From assembly GCF_016598615.1 (NCBI RefSeq), contig NZ_CP066831.1, positions 10,664,001 to 10,728,000 on the forward strand: a DNA stretch of 64,000 nt, read 5' to 3'. Of this stretch, positions 40,745 to 49,227 are shown piece by piece. The first letter of the stretch is position 1; the number at the start of each line of letters is the position of its first letter. The position numbers were made by a program, and so were the translations under genes. Source of the stretch: Streptomyces liliifuscus (GTDB lineage Bacteria; Actinomycetota; Actinomycetes; Streptomycetales; Streptomycetaceae). The notes beneath the pieces were generated by a model that made no database searches, was not told the DNA's origin, and saw only the letters and a program-made list of their open reading frames with translations.

Positions 40745-41647
40745 ATGATCGAGGTGCGCCAGGCCCGCTACTTCCTGGCTGTCGCGGAGACCCTCCACTT
40801 CGGGCGTGCCGCCGAGCAGCTCGCCATGTCGCAGCCGCCGCTGAGCCAGGCGATCCTTCAACTGGAACGCCAGCTGGGGGTGAAGCTGTTCGACCGCAGT
40901 GCGCGCCAGGTGACGCTGACCGAGACGGGACGGGCGTTCGCGGCGGAGTGCCGTCGGCTCGTGGCGGCGGCCCGGCATGCCCAGGAGGTCGCCACCCAGG
41001 CCGAGTCGGGGCTGGTCGGCACCCTGCGCATCGGCGTGGTGACCTCGGCCCTGAGCGAGCCGCTGCTGGGGACCCTGGCCGCCTTTCGGCAGGCCCGCCC
41101 CGGTGTCGACGTGCAGCTCACGGAAGTGGACACGCCGTCGGGCCAACAGGCCCTGCTCCGGCATGAGATCGACATCGCCGTCGTCCGCCCCGGCACCCCG
41201 GTGCGAGGGCTGCGCATCCGGGCCTGGCGCCACGACGAGTTCGTCATCGCCCTCCCGCCGGGCCATCCCCTCGCGTCCGACGTGCAGGCCCCGGCCGAAT
41301 CGGCGGCCCCCGTCGACCTCGCCCGCTTCGCCGACGAGCCGTGGGTGTGGCTGCGCCGGGACGCCTCACCGGACTACCACGACCAGCTCATGGCGACCTG
41401 CCGCCGTGCGGGGTTCAGCCCCGACGTGCGCCACCTCGCCGACTCGATCCTCACCCAACTGGCGATGACGGCCTGCGGCCTCGGCGTCACCCTCGTACCC
41501 AATGTGACCGTCCGCCAGAGCCGCCCGCCCGCCGCCTACCGGTCCCTCACGGACCCCACCGAGATCGTCGAGCTCTCCCTCGTCTCCCGGGACGGCACGC
41601 AGGAACCGCTCGTGGAACAGTTCCTGCGCACTGTCGAGGGTGGCTGA
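40745..41647 (+). CDS. LysR family transcriptional regulator, probable activator of the RraA operon
   Basis: 300 residues from the ATG at 40745 (GGAG seven bases upstream; GTG at 40733 is possible). N-terminal helix-turn-helix: VRQARYFLAVAETLHFGRAA and QPPLSQAILQLERQLGVKLFDR (about 4-60). C-terminal periplasmic-binding-like inducer domain to residue 295 (IGVVTSALSEPLLGTLAAFR, DIAVVRPGTP, LTQLAMTACGLGVTLVPN). This resembles the BenM/CatM-like branch controlling aromatic or dicarboxylate catabolism. Divergence from the first RraA gene indicates that it controls that operon and itself from the 74-bp region between them. Confidence 0.92.
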   Translation: MIEVRQARYFLAVAETLHFGRAAEQLAMSQPPLSQAILQLERQLGVKLFDRSARQVTLTETGRAFAAECRRLVAAARHAQEVATQAESGLVGTLRIGVVTSALSEPLLGTLAAFRQARPGVDVQLTEVDTPSGQQALLRHEIDIAVVRPGTPVRGLRIRAWRHDEFVIALPPGHPLASDVQAPAESAAPVDLARFADEPWVWLRRDASPDYHDQLMATCRRAGFSPDVRHLADSILTQLAMTACGLGVTLVPNVTVRQSRPPAAYRSLTDPTEIVELSLVSRDGTQEPLVEQFLRTVEGG

Positions 41648-41726
41648 CGGCCGGTGCCATCGCCGCGGACCCCTGTGCCATGATGGTTACTGGCGAGTAA
41701 TTTGCATGCCGGGAAAAGGAGTCCAC

Positions 41727-42236
41727 GTGGCCCGCACCTTCACCGTGTCCCGCAGCGTCCTCATCGAGGTGCCACCGGCTGTCGCGTACGAGGCGATCAG
41801 CCGCCCTGCCGACATGGGGCGCTGGAGTCCGGAGAACCTCGGCGCGACCGTGCCGGCGCCCGATGAATCGGCCCCGCTCGGGCTGACTTTCGAAGGGCGC
41901 AACAAACGTGGAGCCTTCCGCTGGGTGACTCGATGCACGGTGACGGCGGCTGAGCCTGGCAGCCGTTTCGCCTTCCGGGTCCACGCGATCGGGCTCAAGC
42001 ACCCCCGCCTCAGAGGCCCGATCGCCACCTGGGAGTACCGCTTCGAGCAGGACGGCGATGCCACGCGGGTCACCGAGACCTGGACCGACGACCGACGCTC
42101 CTGGCCGACCTTCGTGACCAACGTCTTCGACCGCGTGGCCACCGGAGGTCAGACGTTCGCGGACTTCCAGGTACGCAACATCGACAGGACCCTGCGCAAC
42201 TTGAAGCGGGAGCTGGAAACGGCGCCTCGGTCCTGA
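41727..42236 (+). CDS. SRPBCC family protein (polyketide cyclase/START-like)
   Basis: 169 residues from a GTG at 41727 with AAAAGGAG five bases upstream. The helix-grip fold opens with TVSRSVLIEVPPAVAYEAIS and continues through GRWSPENLGATVPAPD, and ends with the long C-terminal helix FADFQVRNIDRTLRNLKREL. Such proteins bind hydrophobic ligands in a cavity; some are aromatase/cyclases, many are of unknown role. No polyketide genes surround it, so a general ligand-binding or stress function is more likely. It stands alone between LysR and a VOC gene. Confidence 0.85.
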   Translation: MARTFTVSRSVLIEVPPAVAYEAISRPADMGRWSPENLGATVPAPDESAPLGLTFEGRNKRGAFRWVTRCTVTAAEPGSRFAFRVHAIGLKHPRLRGPIATWEYRFEQDGDATRVTETWTDDRRSWPTFVTNVFDRVATGGQTFADFQVRNIDRTLRNLKRELETAPRS

Positions 42237-42330
42237 CGCCGCGGACCAGCACCGCGCCACGAGCGGGCGGTCCTCTGCCGCCCTCAGGCCGTTACGCGCC
42301 GTCGTGGATCAGGTGGGGCATTGAGCGGTG

Positions 42331-42678
42331 TCACTGGTGGCTCAGCACATTGACCACCTTGCCGTTGGGGTCACGGACGAAGAACCGGCGCACTCCCCAC
42401 TCCTCGTCCTGCAAGGAGTGCACGATCTCGGCGCCGCTCTCTCGCATCGCCGCATGGACCGCGTCCACGTCGTCCACCTCGACACTCATGTCCGGGACGA
42501 CCGGCGCGCTCTTGTCCTGGCTCATGAAGGTGACTTGCGCGGTGGGGTTGGAAGGGGAGGCGAGGGTCATGACCCAGCCCAGGTTCATGACCTCTTCGAA
42601 TCCCAGGAGGCCGTAGAAGTCCCGGCTCTCCTCCATGGCCTCCGATCGGATGTCGGGCATGACTCGGCGGATGGACAT
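42331..42678 (-). CDS. VOC family protein
   Basis: 115 residues, one VOC domain: VMPDIRSEAMEESRDFYGLL, VTFMSQDKSAPVVPDMSVEV, VHSLQDEEWGVRRFFVRDPN and GKVVNVLSHQ. The C-terminal DPNGKVVNV signature is typical of glyoxalase/dioxygenase-like small proteins in actinobacteria. No metal set is clear. It is divergent from the carboxymuconolactone decarboxylase family gene at 42821, and the 142-bp gap may contain both promoters. Confidence 0.87.
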   Translation of the reverse strand: MSIRRVMPDIRSEAMEESRDFYGLLGFEEVMNLGWVMTLASPSNPTAQVTFMSQDKSAPVVPDMSVEVDDVDAVHAAMRESGAEIVHSLQDEEWGVRRFFVRDPNGKVVNVLSHQ

Positions 42679-42820
42679 GGGCGACTCCTGCTGACGGGCG
42701 AGAGTGGACGTGCTCCAGATTCTCCCCCACCGAGACGCGCGTCACATTCGGCGATGTCACATCTCTCCGGGCCGGCCCGTCATAGAGGTGTATCCGCCAA
42801 CAACGACAAGGGAGTGCACC

Positions 42821-43294
42821 ATGGAAGCCCGTCTGAACCTTTTCGAGATCCCGCTCGCAGTCAAGTCGCTCAAGCACATCGTCTCGGCGGGCAAGGTGAT
42901 GGGGGAGTCGACACTGCCGGCCGCGACCCAGGAGCTGGTCAAGCTCCGCGCCAGCCAGATCAACGGCTGCGGCTTCTGCACCGACATGCACACCAAGGAC
43001 GCCGCCCACGCGGGGGAGACCTCGGTACGCCTCAACCTGGTCGCGGCCTGGCGAGAGGCAACGGTGTTCACCGACGCCGAGCGCGCGGCCCTTGAACTGA
43101 CGGAACAGGGCACCCGCATCGCCGACGCGGCCGGCGGGGTCACGGACGAGGCCTGGGCGAACGCCGCCAAGTACTACGACGAGGAGCAACTCGCCTCGCT
43201 GGTGTCGACCATCGCCATCATCAACGCCTTCAACCGCCTGAACGTCATGGTCCAGCAGCCCGCAGGCGACTACCAGCCCGGCCAGTTCGGGTAA
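42821..43294 (+). CDS. Carboxymuconolactone decarboxylase family protein (AhpD-like)
   Basis: 157 residues with GGGAGTG upstream of the ATG. The AhpD core QELVKLRASQINGCGFC followed by TDMHTKDAAHAGE carries the redox CxxC and the downstream His of alkylhydroperoxidase-type proteins. It would reduce peroxides or act in an unknown thiol-redox reaction. Such proteins are frequent partners of ECF41 sigma factors, although here the ECF41 gene is about 18 kb away. The gene is followed by a strong inverted repeat that probably terminates it. Confidence 0.9.
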   Translation: MEARLNLFEIPLAVKSLKHIVSAGKVMGESTLPAATQELVKLRASQINGCGFCTDMHTKDAAHAGETSVRLNLVAAWREATVFTDAERAALELTEQGTRIADAAGGVTDEAWANAAKYYDEEQLASLVSTIAIINAFNRLNVMVQQPAGDYQPGQFG

Positions 43295-43310
43295 CAAGGG
43301 ATAGCCGACC

Positions 43311-43339
43311 GGGGCCCGTGTCTGCTTCTCACGGGCCCC
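43311..43339 (+). terminator. Perfect 10-bp-stem hairpin after the AhpD-like gene
   Basis: GGGGCCCGTG and CACGGGCCCC flank a 9-base loop. There is no U-run, as is usual for actinobacterial terminators. The position, 16 bp after the stop codon and ahead of the convergent MMPL gene, fits transcription termination. Confidence 0.8.
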
Positions 43340-43452
43340 AGAGACGACCACGACGAGGGCGAAGTCCACCATGCCGGCCAGCCGTGTCTCGGGACGGTCG
43401 GCCACCGGACATGTGATGGCCGGCCGGGTGTCTCGTTGACGTGGGAAGGGCG

Positions 43453-45678
43453 TCAGACGTGTACGGGCGCTGGGCCGGAGGGGGCCTTGGCGTGGTGTTC
43501 CGGGTGGCCCTCGACGTGCAACTGCGGCAACCCGCGGTCGAGTCGGCGCGGGATCCACCAGTTGAACCGGCCCAGCATGTGCATCGCCGCCGGGACCAGC
43601 AGGAGCCGTACGACGGTCGCGTCGAGGAGGATGGCGGTCGCCATGCCGACGCCGATGAGCTTCAGGACCACGTCCGGGCTCGGCACGAACGCCACGAACA
43701 CCGCGATCATGATCGCGGCAGCGGCGGTGATGACCCGACCGGTGCCCGCGAGACCTTCGGTCACCGCCCGGGCGTTGTCACCGGTCCGGATCCACGACTC
43801 CCGCACCCGGCTGAGCAGGAAGACCTCGTAGTCCATGGACAGCCCGAACAGCACCGCGAACATGAGGACGGTGACGAACGGCGGCAACGGTGTGGGCGTG
43901 TCGATACCGATCAACTGCCCTGCCCAGCCGCCCTGCAGGACCAGGGCGACCACTCCGTACGAGGCGGCGACGGACAGCAGGTTCATCACGGCGGCCTTGA
44001 CCGCCACGGCGATGCTGCGGAACGCGACGAGCAGCAACAACATCGACAGCAGGACGACCCCGGTGATCAGGTACGGAATGCGGCCGGCCAGATCGGCGGT
44101 GCTGTCGATCGACGTCGCCGCGGTCCCGCCGACCAGGACCCTCGCGTCCGTACCGTCGACGGCCGCCGGGACGGTGGTGTCCCGCAGCCGGTGCACCAGA
44201 TCCTGCGTGGCCCGGTCCTGCGGGCCGGTGGCCGGCGTGAGGGTCAGGACGGCGGTGTCACCGGCCTGGTTGAGCAGCGGTGGCGAGACCGACGCGACGC
44301 CGGGCGTGTCGGTGACGGCGGCACTCAGCCGGGTCAGGACCGAGTCGTCGCCGTCGGGGAGTTGGACGGCCAGGCGGACGGGCCCGTTGGCGCCGATCCC
44401 GAACCCGTCGGAGATGAGGTCGTACGACTGCCGGGTCGTCGTCTCCGCCTGGTTGTTGCCCGCGTCCGGGAAACCGAACTGAACGTTCAGGAACGGCACG
44501 GCCAGCGCGAGCATCGCGGCCAGGCCGACCGCCCCCGCCACGTACCGGTGGCGCTGGACGAGCCCGCTCCACCGCAGCCAGGCCCGGCTGGGCTTGACGT
44601 GCCCATCGGCGCTCACCACTGCCGTGCGGCGGCGACCGGGCAGCCGCAACCGGTCGACGTGACGACCCAGACAGCCGAGCAGCGCCGGGAACAGCGTCAC
44701 GCTCGCCGCCAGCACGATCAGAACCCCGACGATCGCCACCAGCGCGGCGCCACGCATGTAGGACAGACCCATGGCGAACAGGCCGAGGAGGCTGACGACG
44801 ACCGTGACGCCGGCGACCACGACCGAGCGTCCGGCCGTGTCGAGCGTGGCCACCGTGGCCGCCTCCGGATCGAGCCCGGCCGCACGCCACTCACGGAACC
44901 GGGTCACCATCAACAGGACGTAGTCGATACCGATGCCTATGCCCAGCATGGCCGCGAGCGACGTCGACCACTCGGGCGCGTCGACGAACCGGATCACCAC
45001 ACCGGTCAGCGCGCCGCTGACCACCAGCCCCGCCACCGCGACGAGCAGCGGCAGCCCGGCCGCGACCACGCTGCCGAAGGTCAGCAGCAGGATCAGGGCG
45101 GCGACCGCCAGCCCGATCGCCTCCGACCCGATCGAGCCGCCCTCGGCCAGGAGGATCGCCTGTCCGCCGAGCGCCACCCGCATCCCGGCCGTACTGCCCT
45201 TCTCGGCGACGTCGATCAGCCGGGTGCTGTCCTCGACCGGCATGTCCGTCGCGTTCACCACGTCGAGGCGCAGGTTCGCCAGCAGGGTGCGTCCGTCGGC
45301 GGACACCGTGCCCGGGGTCGCGTACGGATCGTTGACTCCGGCCACGTGCGGCACCGACGTCAACTCGTCCAGCAGCTCGGTCACTTCGCGCCGGACACCC
45401 GCGTCCCGCACACCGGCGTCCGCCCGCACCACGACCGTGACGACCGCGTTGGACTGGCTCGGGAACCGCTGCTCCAGCACCTGCTGGGCCTTCTTCGAGT
45501 CCGATCCGGGTGCCGAGTAGTCGGCGGTGAACTCACCCGCGAACGCCGCGGACAGCGCCAGGGCCGCCGCCAGCCCGGCCAGCCACAACAGCAACACGCG
45601 GCCACGACGCCGGTACGCGAACCGGCCCAGCCGGCCCAACGGACCCACCATCGGGCCCCGGTCGTCGATGTCTGCCAT
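43453..45678 (-). CDS. MMPL/RND-type membrane transporter
   Basis: 741 residues from the ATG at 45678 (GGAGAGGG upstream). It has about twelve membrane segments in two halves, each with a large extracytoplasmic loop, and the MMPL signatures in the first half (IGIDYVLLMVTRFREWRAAG) and second half (FGLSMDYEVFLLSRVRESW). The Asp-Tyr pairs in the GIDYVLL and SMDYEVFL helices are proton-relay residues in this family. MMPL proteins export lipids, siderophores or drugs. No lipid or regulator gene is directly linked; a methyltransferase gene lies upstream on the same strand. Repeats between the two genes may separate their transcription. Confidence 0.92.
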   Translation of the reverse strand: MADIDDRGPMVGPLGRLGRFAYRRRGRVLLLWLAGLAAALALSAAFAGEFTADYSAPGSDSKKAQQVLEQRFPSQSNAVVTVVVRADAGVRDAGVRREVTELLDELTSVPHVAGVNDPYATPGTVSADGRTLLANLRLDVVNATDMPVEDSTRLIDVAEKGSTAGMRVALGGQAILLAEGGSIGSEAIGLAVAALILLLTFGSVVAAGLPLLVAVAGLVVSGALTGVVIRFVDAPEWSTSLAAMLGIGIGIDYVLLMVTRFREWRAAGLDPEAATVATLDTAGRSVVVAGVTVVVSLLGLFAMGLSYMRGAALVAIVGVLIVLAASVTLFPALLGCLGRHVDRLRLPGRRRTAVVSADGHVKPSRAWLRWSGLVQRHRYVAGAVGLAAMLALAVPFLNVQFGFPDAGNNQAETTTRQSYDLISDGFGIGANGPVRLAVQLPDGDDSVLTRLSAAVTDTPGVASVSPPLLNQAGDTAVLTLTPATGPQDRATQDLVHRLRDTTVPAAVDGTDARVLVGGTAATSIDSTADLAGRIPYLITGVVLLSMLLLLVAFRSIAVAVKAAVMNLLSVAASYGVVALVLQGGWAGQLIGIDTPTPLPPFVTVLMFAVLFGLSMDYEVFLLSRVRESWIRTGDNARAVTEGLAGTGRVITAAAAIMIAVFVAFVPSPDVVLKLIGVGMATAILLDATVVRLLLVPAAMHMLGRFNWWIPRRLDRGLPQLHVEGHPEHHAKAPSGPAPVHV

Positions 45679-45701
45679 CACAATCCCTCTCCTTGACGTG
45701 C

Positions 45702-45733
45702 CATCAGGGCTTCTCATCAGGGCTTCTCATCAG
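45702..45733. repeat. 13-bp direct repeat CATCAGGGCTTCT, two and a half copies
   Basis: CATCAGGGCTTCT begins at 45702 and 45715, and CATCAG follows at 45728. The motif GGATCACC recurs at 45753, 45804 and 45830 in the same gap. The tract lies upstream of the MMPL gene and at the end of the methyltransferase gene, so it could modulate the MMPL promoter region. Confidence 0.7.
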
Positions 45734-45832
45734 CGGGCCGAGTCGTCGGCCCGGATCACCGAGCCGACACACCGGGCGAAGTCACCGGGCGGACCGCGCG
45801 GGCGGATCACCGGGCCGCATCACGAAGGCGGA

Positions 45833-46408
45833 TCACCAGGCCGGACGACGGCAGTGGTAGACCAGCGCGGGCGGCAGGTTGCCCCACACCGTCCGGCCCA
45901 CCACGACCTCTTCGAAGCGGGCCTCCAACGACCGCAGCAGTTGCCGCGCCGGACTCGCCCAGCGGGCATGCACGTACGCGAACGTCGTGAAGGCTCCGGA
46001 CTCCGACAGCCCGCCCACCACCGCAGAAAGGACGTCACGGCGCTCGTTCTCGCCGAACGCCACCCACGGCAGGCCGCTGACGATCACGTCGGCCCGCTCG
46101 ATGCCACGCTCGCCGAGCACTCCGGCGAGGCTTCCGGCGTCGGCCAGCGCCACGTCCACCCCCGGATGCCGGGCCGCCAGCCGCGCGGCGAACCGCTCGT
46201 TGATCTCCACCGCGATGTGGCGGCCCCGGCCGCCGAGACGATGCTGAATGGCACCGGTGAACGCGCCCGTGCCCGGGCCCAGCTCGACCACGACCGGATC
46301 GCCGCTCCCCGGCACCGGCGCCGTGACCACCCGAGCGAGCGCGCCGCTGCTCGGCGCGACCGCCCCCACGGTCAGCGGACTGCGCAGGAACTCCCCGAAA
46401 AACGTCAC
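45833..46408 (-). CDS. Class I SAM-dependent methyltransferase (rRNA dimethylase/PmtA-like)
   Basis: 191 residues from a GTG at 46408 with GAAGGGC upstream; a longer frame to 46444 adds Arg-rich residues of doubtful reality. It starts FFGEFLRSPLTVGAVAPSSG, then the SAM-binding VVELGPGTGAFTGAI, VAVEINERFAARL, and SGLPWVAFGENE in motif IV. The layout is shared by phospholipid N-methyltransferases and rRNA adenine dimethylase-like proteins; the NPPY-type motif of rRNA dimethylases appears as GLPW, favouring the phospholipid-type group. Substrate uncertain. It is divergent from the histidine kinase gene. Confidence 0.8.
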   Translation of the reverse strand: MTFFGEFLRSPLTVGAVAPSSGALARVVTAPVPGSGDPVVVELGPGTGAFTGAIQHRLGGRGRHIAVEINERFAARLAARHPGVDVALADAGSLAGVLGERGIERADVIVSGLPWVAFGENERRDVLSAVVGGLSESGAFTTFAYVHARWASPARQLLRSLEARFEEVVVGRTVWGNLPPALVYHCRRPAW

Positions 46409-46590
46409 GTCACGTGCCCTTCGTGAACGGCCGCCGCGGAACACGCGGCGACGGTGGTCAGGGCACCGACGCTAGGGAGACGCGCCCCCCGTCGGCTTCG
46501 TGCCAAGGGCCGCATCAGCGGCCAGAAGGAGGAGGCGGGGCGACCGGTCGGAGGAGGGGGCCGTCGGCTGTGGCGCCGTAGTCTGGCCAG

Positions 46591-47766
46591 GTGGAGAGAT
46601 TCCGTGGCCGGTGGTCCTGGCTCGACGCCGCGATCGTGGCCGTCGCGGGCGGGCTCGGGGCGGTGGGCGTGGTCCTGGGCCCATCGTCCGGCGGCGGCGC
46701 CACGGAGTGGGTCCTGGTCGGGGCGGCGGCCGCGGCGCTCGGCCTCGTACGTCATGTGCCCCTGACGGTCTTCGCGGTCGAGGTGGTTCTGACCCTCGTC
46801 GGCGACGCCGCCCTTCCCGTCGGCGGCCATGTCGCTCCGCTGGCGGGGGTGGTGGCGCTGGGAGCGGTGGCGTACCGGCACCGCTGGCCGGCCACCGGCG
46901 CCGCGTACCTCGCCGGGTACGCGACGATCCTCGTGGCGTTCGGCAGTGACGGCGACGGGCTGCTGACCGGCGCCGACGGGCTGGTGCGGATCGTCACGCT
47001 GGCCCTGACGGTGGCGGCGCCGGTCGCGTTCGGACGCTACCTCGCAGGCGTCCGCCTGGCCTCGGCCGTCGCCGAGGAACGGGTCCGCGACGCCGAGGAG
47101 CGGCGGGACGCCGAGATGCAGGCCATCCGGCTGGCCGAGCGGGCCCGGATCGCCGGCGACCTGCACGACCTGGTGGCACACCACGTGTCCGCGATCGCGC
47201 TGCAAGCGGGAGCGGCCCAGTACGCCGCCACTCACGCACCCGACCCAGAACAGCGTCTGAGCGTGGCCGTCGACTCGTTGGGCGCGATCCACACGAGCGC
47301 GGGCCAGGCCCTCGTCGACCTGCGCAGCCTGCTGCGCGTGCTGCGGAACCCCTCCGAGCAGGAATCCCTGGTCGACCCCGAGCAGATGATCACCGATGCG
47401 GTCCAGCGCAGCCGTACCGCCGGTCTGCACGTGGTCGCCCACCTCGACAAAGGCACGGTCGAGGCACCGCTCACGCTCCGGGTGACGGCCGCCCGCGTGG
47501 TGCAGGAGGCACTCACCAACGCCCTCAAGCACGCGGGCCCTGGCGCCGAGGTCGAAACCACCGTGGACGTCGACGACACCCAACTGTCGGTGGAAGTCGC
47601 CAACTCCGGACCGGTCGGCCCGCCCCCCGCTCTGCCCGAGTCGGGGCACGGCCTGGCAGGCATGCGCGAACGCGTCGAGATCCTCGGCGGCACCCTCGCC
47701 GCCGGCCCCACCCACTCCGGCGGCTGGCGACTGCGCGTCACACTGCCCCTGGGAGCCCGCACATGA
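46591..47766 (+). CDS. Two-component sensor histidine kinase (HisKA_3, NarX/DesK type)
   Basis: 391 residues. Four to six hydrophobic segments fill the first about 150 residues with very short loops, so the sensor is membrane-embedded. The dimerisation box RIAGDLHDLVAHHVSAIALQ has the phospho-acceptor His192. The ATPase part shows VVQEALTNALKHAGPG (N box) and SGHGLAGMRERVEILGG (G box). The stop overlaps the ATG of the response regulator. The starting GTG has weak Shine-Dalgarno sequence. The stimulus is unknown; kinases of this form often monitor membrane or cell-wall stress. Confidence 0.92.
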   Translation: MERFRGRWSWLDAAIVAVAGGLGAVGVVLGPSSGGGATEWVLVGAAAAALGLVRHVPLTVFAVEVVLTLVGDAALPVGGHVAPLAGVVALGAVAYRHRWPATGAAYLAGYATILVAFGSDGDGLLTGADGLVRIVTLALTVAAPVAFGRYLAGVRLASAVAEERVRDAEERRDAEMQAIRLAERARIAGDLHDLVAHHVSAIALQAGAAQYAATHAPDPEQRLSVAVDSLGAIHTSAGQALVDLRSLLRVLRNPSEQESLVDPEQMITDAVQRSRTAGLHVVAHLDKGTVEAPLTLRVTAARVVQEALTNALKHAGPGAEVETTVDVDDTQLSVEVANSGPVGPPPALPESGHGLAGMRERVEILGGTLAAGPTHSGGWRLRVTLPLGART

Positions 47767-48449
47767 TCCGCGTACTCGTCGTCGACGACCAGACCCTCGT
47801 ACGGGCAGGGGTCACCCTCCTTCTGCGTACGGCCGGGGAAGACGTGGTCGGCGAGGCCACGGACGGGCTAGAAGCCGTACGCATGGCAGAGCGGCTCCGC
47901 CCGGACGTCATCCTCATGGACCTGCGCATGCCACGAGTCGACGGAATCGAGGCCACCAGCCGCATCCTCAAGGCCCTCCCGGCGACGCGCGTCGTGATGC
48001 TCACGACCTTCGACGACGACGCCGAGGTCTACGGGGCACTGCGTGCCGGAGCCGTCGGCTATCTGCTGAAGGACGGGGAGCCCGACGCGATGCTCTCCGC
48101 CGTACGGCGAGCCGCGCAGGGAGAGTCGCTTCTCGCCCCGGCCGTCATGGCGCGCGTCGTCCGGCGCGCCGTCCAGTCACACCACCAGGACGTCAGGGGC
48201 GACACGGCCGACCCGGCGATTCTGGCCACCCTCACACCCCGCGAACGAGACGTACTGGCCCTCGTCGGCGTCGGACAGTCCAACGCCGAGATCGCCGAGA
48301 GCCTCCACCTCGGTGTGACCACGGTCAAGACCCACGTCGCCTCCGTCACGGACAAACTGCGCCTGCGCAACCGCGTCCAGGCCGCGGTCGTGGCCCACCG
48401 ACTGGGCCTGGTCGACGACGACTTCCGTCTCGCCGAGGGCCTCGAATAG
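47763..48449 (+). CDS. Response regulator, NarL/LuxR family
   Basis: 228 residues, ATG overlapping the kinase stop (ATGA). The receiver domain carries the phosphorylated Asp53 in VILMDLRMP, the acidic pair in VLVVDDQTLVRAG, Thr in MLTTFDDD and Lys in YLLKDGEP. The C-terminal LuxR helix-turn-helix is LTPRERDVLALVGVGQSNAE and AESLHLGVTTVKTHVASV. Cognate partner of the upstream kinase by overlap. Its targets are not evident; no tandem site stands out in the adjacent promoters. Confidence 0.94.
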   Translation: MIRVLVVDDQTLVRAGVTLLLRTAGEDVVGEATDGLEAVRMAERLRPDVILMDLRMPRVDGIEATSRILKALPATRVVMLTTFDDDAEVYGALRAGAVGYLLKDGEPDAMLSAVRRAAQGESLLAPAVMARVVRRAVQSHHQDVRGDTADPAILATLTPRERDVLALVGVGQSNAEIAESLHLGVTTVKTHVASVTDKLRLRNRVQAAVVAHRLGLVDDDFRLAEGLE

Positions 48450-48475
48450 CACTCCACGGCTTTCGGCGGCCGCTG

Positions 48476-48640
48476 CTATGCGAGCGAGCGCACCGCCGCC
48501 TCGGTGAGGGTGGTCGTGGTCCGTGCGGCACTCGCGATGGCCGTGTCGGGGCCGAGGCCGCACCGATCGGTGAGGGTGAAGAAGGCCTCGGCGCTCACGA
48601 CCACCGCGAGGTCACGCCTGAGCTGGGCGAACGGGTCCAT
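48476..48640 (-). pseudogene. 54-residue fragment resembling a TetR regulator C-terminus
   Basis: A short open frame (MDPFAQLRRDLAVVVSAEAF, then FTLTDRCGLGPDTAIASAAR) has good third-position GC bias and resembles the last helices of TetR-family proteins, where a segment like LFALTDLCGLSPDEAV often precedes a terminal TLxEAA helix. There is no DNA-binding domain. It begins 33 bp after marR on the same strand, with AGGAAG close to the ATG. It could be a remnant of a TetR gene or a tiny expressed protein. Confidence 0.4.
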
Positions 48641-48673
48641 GGCTTCCTGCGTCTGCCAGGTGCGCCGGGAGCG

Positions 48674-49153
48674 TCAGGTCGTCGTTCGACCCGGTTGGGA
48701 CAGCGAGTCGGCGAGGTCCGCGAAGGTGCTGGCGAGAGCGGGGACGAGTTCCTCGGGGATCTGGTCCAGGAAACGGCGACGGGCGCTGGCCAGATGGGCG
48801 GGCTGCGCCGCCTCCATGGCGTGGAGTCCTGACTCGGTGAGTATGGCGTCGTTGCCCCGGCCGTCCTCGCCGTGGCGCTCCTTGCGGACCAGCCCGTGCT
48901 TGCTCAGACCGTCGACGACGCGGGTGATGCGCGAGGGCGTGAGTCCGGCGGCGTCGGCCAGGGCGGACATGCGCATCCGCATGTCGGGGGCGGAGCTGAG
49001 GAGCAGCAGGGCGGCGAACTCGGTCATGGTGACGCCGGTGCGGGACATGTCGTCCTCCAGCGCGCGGGGCAGCGCGTGGACGAGGCGGCCCAGGCTCTGC
49101 CAGAGCTGAAGCTCGTCCGGGGACAAGGGCGCGGGGTCGGTGTCGGCAGCCAT
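48674..49153 (-). CDS. MarR family transcriptional regulator
   Basis: 159 residues with the MarR winged helix: LARLVH-type dimer helix at the N-terminus (LWQSLGRLVHALPRALEDDM), TMTEFAALLLLSSAPDMRMR, the recognition region LADAAGLTPSRITRVVDGLS, and wing GLVRKERHGEDGRGNDAILT. It is divergent from an alpha/beta hydrolase and reductase pair. Two near-identical TTGnnGAAGCAA sites lie in the 74 bp between the starts, so it probably represses both directions until a small ligand or oxidant releases it. Confidence 0.93.
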   Translation of the reverse strand: MAADTDPAPLSPDELQLWQSLGRLVHALPRALEDDMSRTGVTMTEFAALLLLSSAPDMRMRMSALADAAGLTPSRITRVVDGLSKHGLVRKERHGEDGRGNDAILTESGLHAMEAAQPAHLASARRRFLDQIPEELVPALASTFADLADSLSQPGRTTT

Positions 49154-49166
49154 GCGCCCAGTCTAT

Positions 49167-49207
49167 TTGACGAAGCAAGCAATCAGGAGTCATTGTTGCT
49201 GAAGCAA
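49167..49207. promoter_or_regulatory. Paired MarR operator candidates
   Basis: TTGACGAAGCAAGCAA at 49167 and TTGCTGAAGCAAGCAA at 49196 begin 29 bp apart, close to three helical turns. The second contains the dyad TTGCT-GA-AGCAA. Both lie between the divergent marR and hydrolase starts, overlapping the space expected for both promoters. Confidence 0.65.
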
Positions 49208-49227
49208 GCAACTTTGGAGGTCCTCGT

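Noticed and set aside
43441..45696. 751-codon open frame opposite the MMPL gene
   Set aside because: Rich in Gln/Arg/Asp/His without structure; the opposite strand has twelve membrane segments and MMPL signatures.
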